Part shown: positions 36,369-47,064 of the stretch, piece by piece
How the letters are laid out: every line of letters begins with the position of its first letter
Numbering within the stretch: position 1 is the first letter of the stretch
NCBI RefSeq assembly: GCF_021290385.1
Contig: NZ_CP089928.1
Coordinates: 1,348,501 to 1,412,500, forward strand
DNA length: 64,000 nt
Direction of reading: 5' to 3'
Source: Microbulbifer sp. YPW16
Lineage (GTDB): Bacteria > Pseudomonadota > Gammaproteobacteria > Pseudomonadales > Cellvibrionaceae
Notes under the pieces: model-generated
What the model was told of the DNA's origin: nothing
What the model saw: only the letters and a program-made list of their open reading frames with translations
Databases searched by the model: none
Made by a program: the position numbers and the translations under genes

Positions 36369-39155
36369 TTACAGTTCGCGGGCGACCTTGACGATGTCGA
36401 AGACCTCGATCTGGTCCCCGGACTTGACGTCATTGTAGTCTTTCACGCCAATACCGCACTCCATCCCGTTGCGCACTTCCTGGACGTCGTCCTTGAAGCG
36501 GCGCAGGGACTCCAGCTCGCCCTGGTAAATCACCACGTTGTCACGCAGGACGCGGATCGGCTTGTTGCGGTATACGGTACCCTCGGTGACCATACAGCCG
36601 GCGATGGCGCCGAACTTGGGCGACCGGAAGACATCGCGCACCTCGGCGATACCCACGATTTCCTCGCGCACTTCCGGCTCCAGCATACCCGACAGGGCCT
36701 GCTTGACCTCGTCCAGCAGATTGTAGATCACGCTGTAGTAGCGGATTTCCACGCTCTCGGCCTCGGCCAGCTTGCGGGCCGCAACATCGGCACGGGTGTT
36801 AAAGCCGATGACGATTGCACCGGAGGTCAGGGCCAGGTTGATGTCGTTTTCTGCGATACCACCCACGCCACTGGACACTACGTTAACCGAGACTTCCTCG
36901 TTACCGATGTCCGCCAGCGCCGACAGGATAGCTTCCAGCGAGCCGCGCACGTCGGCCTTGATGACTACCGGCAGGACCTTCCTTTCACCGGCTTCCATAT
37001 CGGCAAACATGTTTTCCAGCTTGGCCGCCTGCTGGCGCTGCATACGCTCACGACGCTCCTTCTCGGAACGCTGCTCGGCCACTTCACGGGCCTTGCGCTC
37101 GTCGGTAACCACCATGAACTCGTCACCGGCATTGGGCGTGGTGTCGAGACCCAGCAGTTCCACCGGAGTGGACGGACCAGCCTCGGTTACGCTCTTGCCC
37201 AGCTCGTTGGTCATGGCACGCACACGGCCATAACTCTGGCCGGCGAGAACAATATCGCCGCGCTTGAGCTCGCCGCTCTGTACCAGCAGGGTAGCAACCA
37301 CACCGCGGCCCTTTTCCAGGCGCGATTCGATGACAACACCGCGTGCGGGCACGCCCACTTCGGCTTTCAGTTCCAGCATTTCTGCCTGAAGGGATACTGC
37401 TTCCAGCAGGTCGTCGATGCCCTGGCCGGTATGGGCGGATACTTCGATAAACTGCGTGTCGCCGCCCCAGTCCTCGGGGATAACCTCTTTCGCTGCCAGC
37501 TCGTTCTTGACGCGATCCGGGTCCGCACCTTCCTTGTCGCACTTGTTGATGGCGACAACCAGCGGCACACCGGCCGCCTTGGCGTGCTGGATGGCCTCCT
37601 CGGTCTGCGGCATGACACCGTCATCCGCTGCCACCACCAGGATTACAACGTCAGTAGCCTGGGCACCGCGGGCGCGCATGGCGGTAAATGCGGCGTGGCC
37701 AGGGGTGTCGAGGAAGGCGACTTCGCCCTGGCTGGTCTGCACCCGGTAGGCACCGATATGCTGGGTGATACCACCGGCTTCACCGGAGGCCACCTTGGTC
37801 TTGCGGATGTAGTCCAGCAGCGAGGTCTTGCCGTGGTCCACGTGGCCCATCACGGTGACGACAGGGGCGCGGGAGACCTGTTCACCCTCGGCCTTCTCGA
37901 CTTCAGCCACCAGGCTTTCCTCGAGCTCGTTCTCGGAACGCAGTACCACCTTGTGGCCGAGGTCCTCGACGATCAGGGTGGCGGTCTCGCGATCCAGGCT
38001 CTGGTTGATGGTGACCATCTCGCCCATTTTCATCAGGCGCTTGATGAGTTCGCCGGCCTTCATGTTCAACTGCTTGGCCAGTTCGCCGACGGTGATGGTT
38101 TCACCTAACTGTACTTCGTACACCTGTTTTCCCGTGGGCTTCTTGAACCCATGTGTGTTCTTGATCTTGAGCGTCGGGCGGGACAGGGAGCGCGTGCTGC
38201 GCTTCTCGCTTTCCGAATCCTCAAACGCTTCCAGTGCCTGCTCGTAGAGCGCGGTCTTGCTGGACTTCTTCGGGCCACCCTTGGCACCGCGACGACCGCG
38301 GCGCTTGCGCGGCTCGTCTTCCTCTTTCTCGGTGACGGTGGGGGTCGCCTCCAGCTTGCGACGCAGGGACGGCTTGACCGTTTCGGTCTTGGCCTTGCGC
38401 TCGCGCTCCTGCTTTTCCTGCTCGGCGCGCTGGCGCTCCTCCTCGAGGCGGGCCTTCTTCTCTTCCAGCTCCTGGGCTTCCCGCGCGGTCTGCTCCTTGC
38501 GACGCTCCATCGCGGCGATACGCATCGCCTCGATGTCGTCAACGTAAGTCGAGCGTGCCGGCGCGGGCTTGGCTTCCTCTGCTGGCTGGGGCTTTTCCTC
38601 GGCGGGCTCCGCTGCCTGCTCGGGCTCGGCCTCGGCAGCCGGTGCTTCTGCCTCTTGCTCCGGCGCAGCGGCCTCGGCTGCCTCCTGCTCGGCCGCTGCA
38701 GCTGCAGCCGCCGCCTCGGCTTCAACACGGGCCTTCTCGGCTTCCGCCTCGGCCTGCTCGGCGCGCACGCGTTCCTGCTCGGCCTGTTCCGCCAGTGCTT
38801 TCTCCAGCTCTGCCCGCTGCTCCTCGCGCTCAGCTTCCGCGGCCTGCTCGGCCTCGGGGCGCTTCACGTAGGTACGCTTCTTGCGCACTTCCACATTCAC
38901 GGTCTTGCGGCCGGTGCCAGAGCCGGTTTTGAGCGTGGTGGTGGTCTTGCGCTTGAGGGTGATTTTGCGTGGCGCAGAAGTCTTCTGCTCCCCGTGACTG
39001 CTTTTCAGGAAGTTGAGCAGGACCTGTTTTTCCTCATCCGACACTACAGCATCGGCAGAGGTCTGGGGCAAACCCGCATCCTTCATCTGCTTCAGCAGAC
39101 GTTCCTCGGTGGCACCAACCGATTTGGCGAGTTCGCTAACTGTTACTTCGGCCAT
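36369..39155 (-). CDS. infB: Translation initiation factor IF-2
   Basis: IF-2 is the GTPase that places initiator tRNA on the 30S subunit. The 928-residue protein has an IF2_N helix-turn segment at both the start ([19 protein letters not shown]) and about residue 345. Between them is a long Ala/Glu-rich charged linker. The G domain follows ([27 protein letters not shown]), then domains II-IV ending [13 protein letters not shown]. The linker produces long spurious opposite-strand frames. It sits between nusA and rbfA. Confidence 0.98.
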   Translation of the reverse strand: MAEVTVSELAKSVGATEERLLKQMKDAGLPQTSADAVVSDEEKQVLLNFLKSSHGEQKTSAPRKITLKRKTTTTLKTGSGTGRKTVNVEVRKKRTYVKRPEAEQAAEAEREEQRAELEKALAEQAEQERVRAEQAEAEAEKARVEAEAAAAAAAAEQEAAEAAAPEQEAEAPAAEAEPEQAAEPAEEKPQPAEEAKPAPARSTYVDDIEAMRIAAMERRKEQTAREAQELEEKKARLEEERQRAEQEKQERERKAKTETVKPSLRRKLEATPTVTEKEEDEPRKRRGRRGAKGGPKKSSKTALYEQALEAFEDSESEKRSTRSLSRPTLKIKNTHGFKKPTGKQVYEVQLGETITVGELAKQLNMKAGELIKRLMKMGEMVTINQSLDRETATLIVEDLGHKVVLRSENELEESLVAEVEKAEGEQVSRAPVVTVMGHVDHGKTSLLDYIRKTKVASGEAGGITQHIGAYRVQTSQGEVAFLDTPGHAAFTAMRARGAQATDVVILVVAADDGVMPQTEEAIQHAKAAGVPLVVAINKCDKEGADPDRVKNELAAKEVIPEDWGGDTQFIEVSAHTGQGIDDLLEAVSLQAEMLELKAEVGVPARGVVIESRLEKGRGVVATLLVQSGELKRGDIVLAGQSYGRVRAMTNELGKSVTEAGPSTPVELLGLDTTPNAGDEFMVVTDERKAREVAEQRSEKERRERMQRQQAAKLENMFADMEAGERKVLPVVIKADVRGSLEAILSALADIGNEEVSVNVVSSGVGGIAENDINLALTSGAIVIGFNTRADVAARKLAEAESVEIRYYSVIYNLLDEVKQALSGMLEPEVREEIVGIAEVRDVFRSPKFGAIAGCMVTEGTVYRNKPIRVLRDNVVIYQGELESLRRFKDDVQEVRNGMECGIGVKDYNDVKSGDQIEVFDIVKVAREL

Positions 39156-39275
39156 TCTCTCTCCTAAAATTCGCTTGTCGGAGGGGTTTTATCTGGATTA
39201 CCCGCAATTGTTACATGACAGCATTCCATAGGGCCCGCCAAGCGGACCCGGCTATTCTACTACCGTCGGGCTTCG

Positions 39276-40778
39276 TTACGCCTGCTCGCCGCTGTCGTCG
39301 GCAAACCAGGGCTCACGAGCCTTCATGATCAGGGCGGCAGCGCGCTCCTGGTCGACACCCTCAAAATCCAGCAGGTCATCCACAGCCTGTTCGGCCAGGT
39401 CTTCCATGCTGGCGATGCCGTTGCTCGCCATCTGGTAAGCCAGCTGGCGGTCCATGCCATCCATGTTGAGCAGGTCTTCCTGCGGCTCGGCCGCATCCAG
39501 CTGCTCTTCGGAGGCCAGCGCCTGGGTCAGCAGCGCATCCTTGGCTCGGGCGCGCAGTTCCTCGGCGATTTCCTCGTCGAAGCCCTCGATACCCAGCATC
39601 TCCTCAATGGGTACATAGGCGACTTCCTCGAGGGTGGTGAAACCTTCTTCCACCAGTACACCGGCAACGTCTTCGTCGATATCCAGGCGCTCCATGAAGG
39701 TTTCCATGATACTGCCGGACTCGGCTTCCTGCTTCGCCTGCCACTCCTCAACGCTCATCACGTTGATCTGCCACTCGGTCAGCTCGGAGGCCAGCCGCAC
39801 GTTCTGGCCGCTGCGGCCAATCGCCATGGCGAGGTTTTCCTCGGCCACCGCCACGTCCATGGAGCCGGCGTCCTCATCCACCACGATGGACTCGATCTCG
39901 GCAGGGGCCATGGCATTGATAACAAACTGGGCCGGGTTGTCGTCCCACAGGACGATATCCACGCGCTCTCCAGAGAGCTCGTTGGAAACCGCCTGTACGC
40001 GCGCACCGCGCATACCCACACAAGCGCCCACCGGGTCGATGCGACCGTCATTGGTGTTGACCGCGATTTTGGCGCGCAGGCCAGGGTCGCGGGCAGCGCC
40101 CTTGATTTCGATTACCTCCTCGGCGATTTCCGGCACTTCGATGCGGAACAGCTCGATCAGCATCTCCGGGCAGGAGCGGCTCAGCATCAGCTGCGGCCCG
40201 CGAGCTTCCGGCTGGATCTCCAACAGGATTGCGCGCACCCGGTCGCCCAGGCGGAAGATCTCACGACCCACCAGCTGGTCACGCGGCAGGCGGGCCTCCG
40301 CATTGTTGCCCAGGTCCACGGCGATAAAGTCCCGGGTCACCTTCTTCACGGTGCCGCTCACCAGGTCACCAACGCGATCGCGGTACTCTTCCACAACCTT
40401 GGCGCGCTCGGCTTCCCGCACTTTCTGCACGATTACCTGCTTGGCAGTCTGCGCGGCAATACGGCCAAACTCGACGTTCTCTACCTGTTCGCGGTAGACA
40501 TCCCCGGCCTTCAGTTCCGGGTCTTTCTCATGTGCTTCTTCCAGGGTGAACTGGGTTCCCAGCTCAGCCAGGGTATCGTCATCCACGACTTCCCAGCTGC
40601 GGAAAGTCTCATAGTCGCCGGTCCTGCGATCGATGGCCACCTCAATGGTGGAGTCTTCGTCGTAGCGTTTTTTGGTGGCAGTTGCCAGGGCCACTTCAAT
40701 CGCCTGGAAAATAATATCCCGGTCGACGCCCTTTTCGTTGGAAACCGCCTCGGCTACCAGCAAGATCTCTTTGTTCAT
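39276..40778 (-). CDS. nusA: Transcription elongation/termination factor NusA
   Basis: NusA binds RNA polymerase and controls pausing, termination and antitermination. The 500-residue protein has the N-terminal polymerase-binding domain, an S1 domain (about 137-200, [21 protein letters not shown]), two KH domains ([15 protein letters not shown] and [20 protein letters not shown]), and two C-terminal acidic repeats (about 365-500) of the proteobacterial type. It follows rimP after about 57 bases. Confidence 0.98.
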   Translation of the reverse strand: MNKEILLVAEAVSNEKGVDRDIIFQAIEVALATATKKRYDEDSTIEVAIDRRTGDYETFRSWEVVDDDTLAELGTQFTLEEAHEKDPELKAGDVYREQVENVEFGRIAAQTAKQVIVQKVREAERAKVVEEYRDRVGDLVSGTVKKVTRDFIAVDLGNNAEARLPRDQLVGREIFRLGDRVRAILLEIQPEARGPQLMLSRSCPEMLIELFRIEVPEIAEEVIEIKGAARDPGLRAKIAVNTNDGRIDPVGACVGMRGARVQAVSNELSGERVDIVLWDDNPAQFVINAMAPAEIESIVVDEDAGSMDVAVAEENLAMAIGRSGQNVRLASELTEWQINVMSVEEWQAKQEAESGSIMETFMERLDIDEDVAGVLVEEGFTTLEEVAYVPIEEMLGIEGFDEEIAEELRARAKDALLTQALASEEQLDAAEPQEDLLNMDGMDRQLAYQMASNGIASMEDLAEQAVDDLLDFEGVDQERAAALIMKAREPWFADDSGEQA

Positions 40779-40835
40779 GCAGCTGTGCCTCTAAATCGCC
40801 TGTGCGCAGGCGCCTACTAGAAAATGACTGAAAAG

Positions 40836-41300
40836 TTACTTGGTAAACTGGGGAACGATGTTGGCCCGCTCGATACTGTCGATCGGCAGCAGGTATTCGT
40901 TCTCGCCGTCGATACGCAACACCACTTCCTCGCCCTCGACACCGGCGAGCAGGCCGCGCCACTTGCGCTGGCCTTCCAGCGGCATACGCAGACGCACTTC
41001 AATCTGGTGGCCAACGAAACGTTCATACTGGTCCAGGCGGTAAAGCGGTCGATCCATTCCCGGCGAAGAAACCTCGAGGGTGTACTTGCCGCTGATGGGA
41101 TCCTCCACATCCAGCACCGCACTGGCCTGGCGGCTGACCTTTTCACAGTCCTCCACCGCGATCCCGTCTTCGGAATCGATATAAATGCGCAACAATGCGT
41201 TGCGGCCATGGGTCTGGTACTCGATACCCCAGAGTTCGCAGCCCAGCGAGGCCACTACCGGACCCAGGAGTTCTTCCAGCTGTTCGCGCTTGGTCGCCAT
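40836..41300 (-). CDS. rimP: Ribosome maturation factor RimP
   Basis: RimP is needed for 30S subunit assembly. The 154-residue protein has the N-terminal domain (LGCELWGIEYQTHGRNALLRIYID, DCEKVSRQ, YTLEVSSPGMDRPL) and an SH3-like C-terminal domain ending with a short positively charged tail. I chose the ATG at 41300 (MATKREQLEELL); a GTG four codons upstream is in frame. It heads the protein genes of the operon that begins at the initiator tRNA. Confidence 0.96.
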   Translation of the reverse strand: MATKREQLEELLGPVVASLGCELWGIEYQTHGRNALLRIYIDSEDGIAVEDCEKVSRQASAVLDVEDPISGKYTLEVSSPGMDRPLYRLDQYERFVGHQIEVRLRMPLEGQRKWRGLLAGVEGEEVVLRIDGENEYLLPIDSIERANIVPQFTK

Positions 41301-41407
41301 TCTATTCACCACACTCTTCGGCTAGCCGCCGGTCCCGGTTACCTGTGCGGTATCGGGTGGCCGGCCAGGCCGCCATAAAGCTGGAGCACACCGACGTACC
41401 CCACAAA

Positions 41408-41430
41408 CAAAAAATGGGCTGGGAAGCCCG
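41408..41430 (-). terminator. Attenuator between the initiator tRNA and rimP (second)
   Basis: On the minus strand, GGGCT-tccc-AGCCC-A followed by six T. It lies between the tRNA and rimP and should limit readthrough into the nusA-infB operon. Confidence 0.8.
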
Positions 41431-41498
41431 CCCCACGGTCCGAATGACAAACCGCGGCGCCTACTTCCGGCCCATTCGGAAACCGTATCTCGCAGATA

Positions 41499-41522
41499 CG
41501 AAAAAGCCCCTGACCGGGGCTT
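41499..41522 (-). terminator. Attenuator between the initiator tRNA and rimP (first)
   Basis: On the minus strand, GCCCC-ggtca-GGGGC followed by five T, about 40 bases after the tRNA 3' end. Confidence 0.82.
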
Positions 41523-41562
41523 CAAACGCGAAACGCCGGATTGCGACCCAACGTTTCAAATT

Positions 41563-41639
<77 letters not shown>

Positions 41640-41713
41640 TCAACTCCGAGAAGCGAAGCCTGGTGCTCTCCGCTCCCCTGCGGCCAGTTGCCTAACCGCT
41701 CAAGAGGCTGCGC

Positions 41714-41742
41714 ATTCTATGGGGACGGGGCCGCGGCGTCAA
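41714..41742 (-). promoter_or_regulatory. Strong sigma-70 promoter of the metY-nusA-infB operon
   Basis: On the minus strand, TTGACG (41737-41742) and TAGAAT (41714-41719) are exactly 17 bases apart. A GC-rich discriminator (GCGC) follows, typical of stable-RNA promoters under stringent control. Predicted start is about 70 bases upstream of the tRNA. Confidence 0.85.
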
Positions 41743-41894
41743 CCCGTCCATGGCATTTAATTTCACCTTCCCCGGCGCATCCCGATTCCTATTATAGAAC
41801 CAAATCGATAGAAGCAAATCCGGCCGGGGTTTCACCACTTCCACAGGCCCCATTGGTGCCCCATCGCTGCCCCCGGGCGCAGCGGGTGGGCACG

Positions 41895-42659
41895 TCATGC
41901 GCCTGCGGTCGCGCGCGCCTCACACGTACTGCAGCGTCGCGCGCCAAGGCCCAGGCTGCGCCATTCGAGGTATTCAGCCTCAAACACCTGCAGGGAATCC
42001 AGGCTGCCGAGGGGCAGGCCTACCAGCAACTTGATGGCCTCCAGCGCCTGGGCGCTGCCAACCACCCCCAGTGCCGGCCCAATCACGCCACTGGTCTCGC
42101 AATTGGCCAGCGGCGCGCGTTCCGCCTCTGGAAAGAGGCACGCATAACATGGTGAACCCTCCCGGCGAAAATCAAAACTCACCAGTTGGCCCGAGAATCC
42201 CTGCACCGAGGCCATGATGGCCGGTACCCCCAGCGCCCGACAGGCACGGTTGATACTGTGGCGGATTTCCATGTTATCAGTGCAGTCCAGCACCAGGTCG
42301 AAGGCAGGCAGGTGACCTGTGAGCCACCCCTCGTCCGCCATCACCGAGTGTGGGTGGATCCGGATTGCCGGGTTGGCGGCCTGCAGCTGCTGCGCGGCAA
42401 CCAGCACTTTCGGCTTGTACAGGTGGTTGGCTTTGTAGAGTACCTGGCGCTGCAGGTTGGACAGCTCCACCTCGTCGCCATCCACCAGGTGCAGCTCGCC
42501 GACGCCCGCGGTGGCCAGGTACAGCGCCGCGGGACAACCGAGCCCGCCCATGCCCACAACCATGACCCTGGCCCCGGCCAGCTTTTCCTGCGCAGCCTCC
42601 CCCATCTGCGGCAGCATTATCTGGCGGCTGTAGCGGATACGTTCTTTATGACTGAGCAT
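41895..42659 (-). CDS. moeB: Molybdopterin-synthase adenylyltransferase (MoeB/HesA/ThiF family)
   Basis: MoeB adenylates the C-terminal glycine of MoaD before sulfur transfer. The 254-residue protein has the Rossmann ATP site GMGGLGCPAALYLATAG, the DGDEVELSNLQRQVLY motif, a catalytic-cysteine region (ANCETSG) and two CxxC zinc pairs (CYAC, CSTC). ThiF is a close relative, but placement after modABC and moa genes argues for MoeB. It is the last gene of the ten-gene leftward operon, 52 bases after modC. Confidence 0.92.
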   Translation of the reverse strand: MLSHKERIRYSRQIMLPQMGEAAQEKLAGARVMVVGMGGLGCPAALYLATAGVGELHLVDGDEVELSNLQRQVLYKANHLYKPKVLVAAQQLQAANPAIRIHPHSVMADEGWLTGHLPAFDLVLDCTDNMEIRHSINRACRALGVPAIMASVQGFSGQLVSFDFRREGSPCYACLFPEAERAPLANCETSGVIGPALGVVGSAQALEAIKLLVGLPLGSLDSLQVFEAEYLEWRSLGLGARRCSTCEARATAGA

Positions 42660-42711
42660 GTTTCACCAATCGATAAAATCACCGCCTGAAGACTCGGCGG
42701 CGATGCTGTTA

Positions 42712-43848
42712 TCAGAGGCCGGTCAGGCTGCCGGCCTTGAACTGCGCAAAGTAGCGCCTGCCCACCTCCAGTTGCAGGCGCTCCCGCGACAGGCGCGAGA
42801 TATCAGCGCAGAATGCCTGGCCGCAGGCTCCGAGTTCCAGGCGCACGCGCCCGTCCGCAACCGGCACCATGGCCAGCAACTCGGCCGGGAGGCAATTCAG
42901 GATACTGGAAAGGCCGGGGCGCTCGAGGCTCAGGCTGATATCTCCGGAACCGAGCAGGAAAGGGACGATATCCCCGGGCCGGTGGCACCCCACTACATTG
43001 TCCGCATAGAGCAGGACATCGCCGAGGGACAGGGTCAGCAGGCCCGCCTCGCAGGACTCGACCCGCGCCTCCAGGCGACTACAGCAGGAGTGTTCCGCGC
43101 TTTCGCCGGACGCCTGGAACCCGATCAACTCCCGGACGGCGACGGGTCCACGCAGTGCGGCCTCCTCCATCCACAGGCAGTGGCTGGCAAGCAGCTGGAT
43201 TTCATTGAAATCGTGACTGGTCCAGATCACCAGTGCCGGGTTTCTGGCCCAGAAAGCTCTCAGCGCCGGGATCAGGCCACGGAGTACCTGTGACCGATCC
43301 ACCGCGGACAGGGGCTCGTCGTAGAGCTGCACTGCAGCATTACTGAATAGCTGGCGTAAAAGTGCCACCCGCTGGGCCTCACCGCCAGAGAGCTGCTCAA
43401 CCGGCTGCCCCAGTAACGGTGCGATCCCGAATGCCTCGATCAACCCCGCCCGCTCCTCGTGTGCCAGTCGACGGCGACTGTAGCGATGGGCCAGGGCCAG
43501 GTTGTCGGCAACGGTCTGCCCGGCAAACAGGCGTACATCCTGGAAGCCAAGCACCAGGTCGCGTTGGTGGGCAGCAAGTCCCCAGGTGCCTTCCTGCCAG
43601 CACATGCCGGCAAAGCTCACCCGGCCCGAACAGGCGCGCTGTCCGGCAAGCGCGGCCAGCAGGGTGCTCTTGCCGCTACCGGACGGACCGCTGAAGCCGA
43701 AGGTTCCCCTGGCCGGGAGGGCGAGCTGCCAGGGCGTCGTGGTATTCAGTGAGGTAACCAGCCCCTCGACGGCCAGCCCCCGCGTGCCGGTTTTCTCGCC
43801 GTACCCATGACGCGCCGCCGGACGCAGGAATGACAGTGCCAGATCCAT
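42712..43848 (-). CDS. modC: Molybdate ABC transporter ATP-binding protein
   Basis: ModC powers molybdate import. The 378-residue protein has Walker A GPSGSGKST, the signature LSGGEAQRVALLRQL, Walker B VQLYDEPLSAVD and the H-loop TSHD. The C-terminal third (from about 280) is the Mop/TOBE regulatory domain expected to bind molybdate. The start codon shares one base with the modB stop. The first 30 residues are unusual and poorly conserved. Confidence 0.94.
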   Translation of the reverse strand: MDLALSFLRPAARHGYGEKTGTRGLAVEGLVTSLNTTTPWQLALPARGTFGFSGPSGSGKSTLLAALAGQRACSGRVSFAGMCWQEGTWGLAAHQRDLVLGFQDVRLFAGQTVADNLALAHRYSRRRLAHEERAGLIEAFGIAPLLGQPVEQLSGGEAQRVALLRQLFSNAAVQLYDEPLSAVDRSQVLRGLIPALRAFWARNPALVIWTSHDFNEIQLLASHCLWMEEAALRGPVAVRELIGFQASGESAEHSCCSRLEARVESCEAGLLTLSLGDVLLYADNVVGCHRPGDIVPFLLGSGDISLSLERPGLSSILNCLPAELLAMVPVADGRVRLELGACGQAFCADISRLSRERLQLEVGRRYFAQFKAGSLTGL

Positions 43849-44558
43849 CAGCCCAGCGCCCCCATTACAGGAACGTCCCGGTCTTTCACTACCGCGCTGC
43901 GCCCCAGCCAGCGGGCGAGCAGCAACAGTGCCGTGGTGACCACTACCAGCAGGAGCGCCAGGCGGTGGGCCGCACCGTATTCCATCGCCTCCACATGCTG
44001 GTAGAGTGCAACCGATACTACCTGGGTCTCACCCGGAATGGCCCCGCCGATCATCAGCACCACGCCAAATTCCCCCAGGGTATGGGCAAAGGTCAGGGCG
44101 CAGGCGCTGATGATTGCCGGGCGGCTGGCCGGCAACAGCACCCGCAGCAATGCCGCCAGCGGCGGCATGCCGAGAGCCGCGGCGGCAGAGGTCAGCCGCC
44201 CGCCGTGCTGGCTGAAGGACACGAGTAGCGGCTGCACCATAAATGGCAGGGAGTAGATCACCGACGCTATCACCAGGCCGGTGAAGGAGAACACCAGCGG
44301 CTGTCCCAGCGCTTCCGCCAGCCAGCTTCCCGGCGCATAGTTCGGCGAAAGCACCAGCAGCAGGTAGAAGCCCAGTACTGTAGGCGGCAATACCAGCGGC
44401 AGGGTGATGATCACCTCCACCGCGTGGCGCCAGCGACTCTGCCAGTGACTCAGTTTCCACGCCAGCGGTACACCAATAACCAGTAACAGCGCTGTGGTTA
44501 CTGCAGCGAGGCGCAGGGTCAGCCACAGCGCGCCCAGGTCGGCAATATCAAGATTCAT
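43848..44558 (-). CDS. modB: Molybdate ABC transporter permease
   Basis: This 236-residue inner-membrane permease has about five to six helices and the permease EAA-type motif (AAALGMPPLAALLRVLLPASRPAII) that contacts ModC. A PLVLPPTVLGFYLL segment is typical of ModB. It overlaps modA by 4 bases (ATGA) and modC by one, so translation of the three is coupled. Confidence 0.95.
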   Translation of the reverse strand: MNLDIADLGALWLTLRLAAVTTALLLVIGVPLAWKLSHWQSRWRHAVEVIITLPLVLPPTVLGFYLLLVLSPNYAPGSWLAEALGQPLVFSFTGLVIASVIYSLPFMVQPLLVSFSQHGGRLTSAAAALGMPPLAALLRVLLPASRPAIISACALTFAHTLGEFGVVLMIGGAIPGETQVVSVALYQHVEAMEYGAAHRLALLLVVVTTALLLLARWLGRSAVVKDRDVPVMGALG

Positions 44559-45313
44559 AAGCCCTTCCCCGCCCCGGGGCCATAACCCAGGGCCACCAGT
44601 CGCTGGCGGGTGTCATCACTGGCCAGGAAGTCTGCCAGGGCCTCTGCCATTGAGGGACTACGAGCGTGCCTGAGCACCACCAGCTGCTGTTCAATCGGCT
44701 CATAAAGATCCTGCGGTATCAGCCAGACATTATTACGGCCGGCCGCGGTCATCTGGCTCGCGGCGACAAAGCCGAGTCGGGCGTGCCCGGATTCGAGCAG
44801 CATGAAAGCATGGCCGGCATTGTGGGCCCGCGCCAGCCGCGCGCCACCGGCCTCCCACAGCCCCAGCGACTGCAGCACCTGCCTGGCAGCGACCCCGAAG
44901 GGCGCCACCTCGGGATCGGCCAGCACCAGGGTATCCCGCCAGCGCCGCAGCAGCGCCTCCGATCCCCCCCCGGTATCCGGGAGCCACAGCGCCAGCAGGC
45001 CCCGCGCATAGGTGCGGCGGCTGCCCGGCACAATCCTGCCCTGCCGCTCCAGCAAGCCGGGGCGTTGCCGGTCGGCGGAAAGGAAGAGGTCAAACGGCGC
45101 GCCGTGCAGGGCCTGCTGGTAAAGCGCCCCGGAACTGCCGCTGGTCAGCACGACACGACAGCGGGTGGCGGCCTCGAATTCCGGCAACAGCGTTTCCAGG
45201 GCGGGACGGAAACTCGCGGCCACCGCCACCTTCAGCCGGCAGTCGTCGGCCCCGGCCGGGAGCGCGAGCGCGAGCAGCGCCCCCAGCACGGCCAGCGCAC
45301 GTATCAGCCCCAC
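44555..45313 (-). CDS. modA: Molybdate-binding periplasmic protein
   Basis: The 252-residue protein begins with a signal peptide (MGLIRALAVLGALLALALPAGA). It carries ModA motifs for oxyanion binding: VAVAASFRPALE, LTSGSSGALYQQ, GAPFDLFLSAD, and a late GHARLGFVAASQ. It delivers molybdate to ModBC. The start lies 10 bases inside the moaE end, joining transport to cofactor synthesis in a single transcript. Confidence 0.95.
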   Translation of the reverse strand: MGLIRALAVLGALLALALPAGADDCRLKVAVAASFRPALETLLPEFEAATRCRVVLTSGSSGALYQQALHGAPFDLFLSADRQRPGLLERQGRIVPGSRRTYARGLLALWLPDTGGGSEALLRRWRDTLVLADPEVAPFGVAARQVLQSLGLWEAGGARLARAHNAGHAFMLLESGHARLGFVAASQMTAAGRNNVWLIPQDLYEPIEQQLVVLRHARSPSMAEALADFLASDDTRQRLVALGYGPGAGKGL

Positions 45314-45771
45314 TTTTCCAGCTCCGCCTGGTCACTGGCCCGGGCCTCGACCCAGCGCTCTTCCTCAGCACCGCAGGCCCGCCGAACGGTTTCGCGCTTC
45401 CAGAACGGCGCCTCGGTCTTGAGCCGGTCCATGATGTACTGGCAAGCCGCGAACGCCGCCTGGCGGTGGGGGCTGGTGACCCCGACAAAGACGATTTCGT
45501 CATTCACCTGCATGGGACCTACCCGGTGGACCAGGTTAACCCGCCCCAGGGGCCAGCGCCCGCGTGCATCTGCGACGATAGCCCGCAGGCTTTTCTCCGT
45601 CATGCCGGGGTAATGCTCCAGGGCCAGGCCGCCGACCGCACTGCCGGCATTGAAATCCCGCACCGAGCCGACAAACATCGCGCAGGCGCCATCGGCCGTA
45701 TTCGCCTGCTGCACGGCCGCGTATTCGGCGGCCACATCGAGGGGGGCCTCGCGTACATCGATGCGGTCCAT
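45304..45771 (-). CDS. moaE: Molybdopterin synthase catalytic subunit
   Basis: MoaE with MoaD converts cyclic pyranopterin to molybdopterin by sulfur insertion. The 155-residue protein carries GACAMFVGSVRDFN, the LEHYPGMTEK segment, HRVGPMQVND and the catalytic lysine motif LKTEAPFWKRE. It starts one base after the moaD stop, so the two subunits are made together. Confidence 0.96.
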   Translation of the reverse strand: MDRIDVREAPLDVAAEYAAVQQANTADGACAMFVGSVRDFNAGSAVGGLALEHYPGMTEKSLRAIVADARGRWPLGRVNLVHRVGPMQVNDEIVFVGVTSPHRQAAFAACQYIMDRLKTEAPFWKRETVRRACGAEEERWVEARASDQAELEKWG

Positions 45772-45772
45772 A

Positions 45773-46018
45773 TCAGCCTCCGGTCACCGGGGGAAAGAAG
45801 GCCACCTCGTCACCGGCGGCGACGGCTGCGTCGCTGTCTGCCAGTTCCTGGTTCACCGCCACCCGGATAGCATCGTCATCCAGGTGTTCCCGCCACTGGG
45901 GATACTTCTCGCAGAGGACTGCGCACAGCGAGCGCACAGTGCCGGAAAAGTCCTCGAGCCGCAGTTCACCCATACCGAGCTGCTGCCGAAGTCGCGCGAA
46001 GAACAGAACCTTGATCAT
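45773..46018 (-). CDS. moaD: Molybdopterin synthase sulfur-carrier subunit
   Basis: The 81-residue ubiquitin-like MoaD carries the thiocarboxylate sulfur on its C-terminal Gly-Gly (PPVTGG). The N-terminus is MIKVLFFARLRQQLG, as in the family. I chose the ATG at 46018 over a start eight codons upstream because homology begins there and a 4-base gap then separates it from moaC. Confidence 0.95.
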   Translation of the reverse strand: MIKVLFFARLRQQLGMGELRLEDFSGTVRSLCAVLCEKYPQWREHLDDDAIRVAVNQELADSDAAVAAGDEVAFFPPVTGG

Positions 46019-46022
46019 GTCG

Positions 46023-46517
46023 TTACTCCTGCATGCCTGCATCAGCGAGCTGCCAGTGGCCCCGCTTGCCGCCGGTTTTCTCTGCCAGCCGGGTGGGCCC
46101 GATGACCATCGCCGGATCCACCGCCTTGCACATGTCGTATATCGTCAGCGCCGCCACCGAGGCCGAGGTCAGCGCTTCCATTTCGACACCCGTACGTCCG
46201 GCCAGTCGGCAAAATGCGGAGATGTCTACCCGATGATCCTCCGGGCACAACTCGAACTCCACGGCCACCTTGGTCAGCGCCAGCGGATGGCACAGAGGAA
46301 TCAGGTCCGCGGTGCGCTTGGCTGCCTGGATGCCGGCGATGCGCGCCACCGCCAGCACGTCCCCCTTGCGGTGGGCGCCCTCGCTCAACAGTGCAAATGC
46401 GTCCGCACTCATGGTTACGCTGCTTTGCGCCCGCGCACTGCGGTCGGTGATCTCCTTGGCCGTGACATCGACCATGCTGGCCTCGCCGCGCTCGTTCAGG
46501 TGGGTCAGGTGGCTCAT
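46023..46517 (-). CDS. moaC: Cyclic pyranopterin monophosphate synthase
   Basis: MoaC acts with MoaA on GTP to make cyclic pyranopterin monophosphate. The 164-residue protein has the family segments [66 protein letters not shown] and the KTGGKRGHW end. The ATG at 46517 gives the usual length; an earlier in-frame start adds seven residues. Confidence 0.97.
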   Translation of the reverse strand: MSHLTHLNERGEASMVDVTAKEITDRSARAQSSVTMSADAFALLSEGAHRKGDVLAVARIAGIQAAKRTADLIPLCHPLALTKVAVEFELCPEDHRVDISAFCRLAGRTGVEMEALTSASVAALTIYDMCKAVDPAMVIGPTRLAEKTGGKRGHWQLADAGMQE

Positions 46518-46521
46518 GGCA

Positions 46522-47064
46522 TTATCCCCGGGTCGCACAGTTCTGGCGCTGGAAATCCACGTGCGGCACGAAGTTGCACGGCCGGTGACGCGCGTCCAGC
46601 TGCTGCTCCAGTATGCCCTCCCAGGCGGTGCGGCAGGCGCCGGTGGAACCCGGCATGCAGCACACCAGGGTACGGTTGGCGAGCCCCGCCAGGGCCCGCG
46701 ACTGGACCGTCGAGCTGCCGATATCCCCCAGGGAGATATGCCGGAACAGCTCGCCGAAACCGTCCACCGTTTTGTCGAACAGGGGCTGCAGTGCCTCCGG
46801 CGTGGAATCCCGCTCGGTGAAGCCGGTACCGCCAGTCACCAGGACCACCTGCACCTGCGGATCGGCGATCCACGCGGAAACCACCGCGCGCAGCTGGTAG
46901 ACGTCATCCGGGATTATCCGCCGGTCGGCCAGCTGGTGACCGGCCCCCTGCAGAACCTCGCGCAGGTAACCGCCGGAGGTATCGGTCTCTTCGGTGCGGG
47001 TGTCCGAAACGGTCAGCACCGCGATATTGAGCGGGATGAATTCAGTGGAAGCGTGTCCGGCCAT
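46522..47064 (-). CDS. moaB: Molybdenum cofactor biosynthesis protein B
   Basis: MoaB is related to the MogA adenylyltransferase that activates molybdopterin for metal insertion. The 180-residue protein has [20 protein letters not shown], the [19 protein letters not shown] nucleotide site and [20 protein letters not shown]. Its first 23 bases overlap the end of mobA, an unusually long overlap for this operon. Confidence 0.95.
   Translation of the reverse strand: MAGHASTEFIPLNIAVLTVSDTRTEETDTSGGYLREVLQGAGHQLADRRIIPDDVYQLRAVVSAWIADPQVQVVLVTGGTGFTERDSTPEALQPLFDKTVDGFGELFRHISLGDIGSSTVQSRALAGLANRTLVCCMPGSTGACRTAWEGILEQQLDARHRPCNFVPHVDFQRQNCATRG

Noticed and set aside
36354-38108. A 584-codon plus-strand frame
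   Set aside because: Antisense shadow of infB, low-complexity, no domain, while infB on the other strand is unmistakable.
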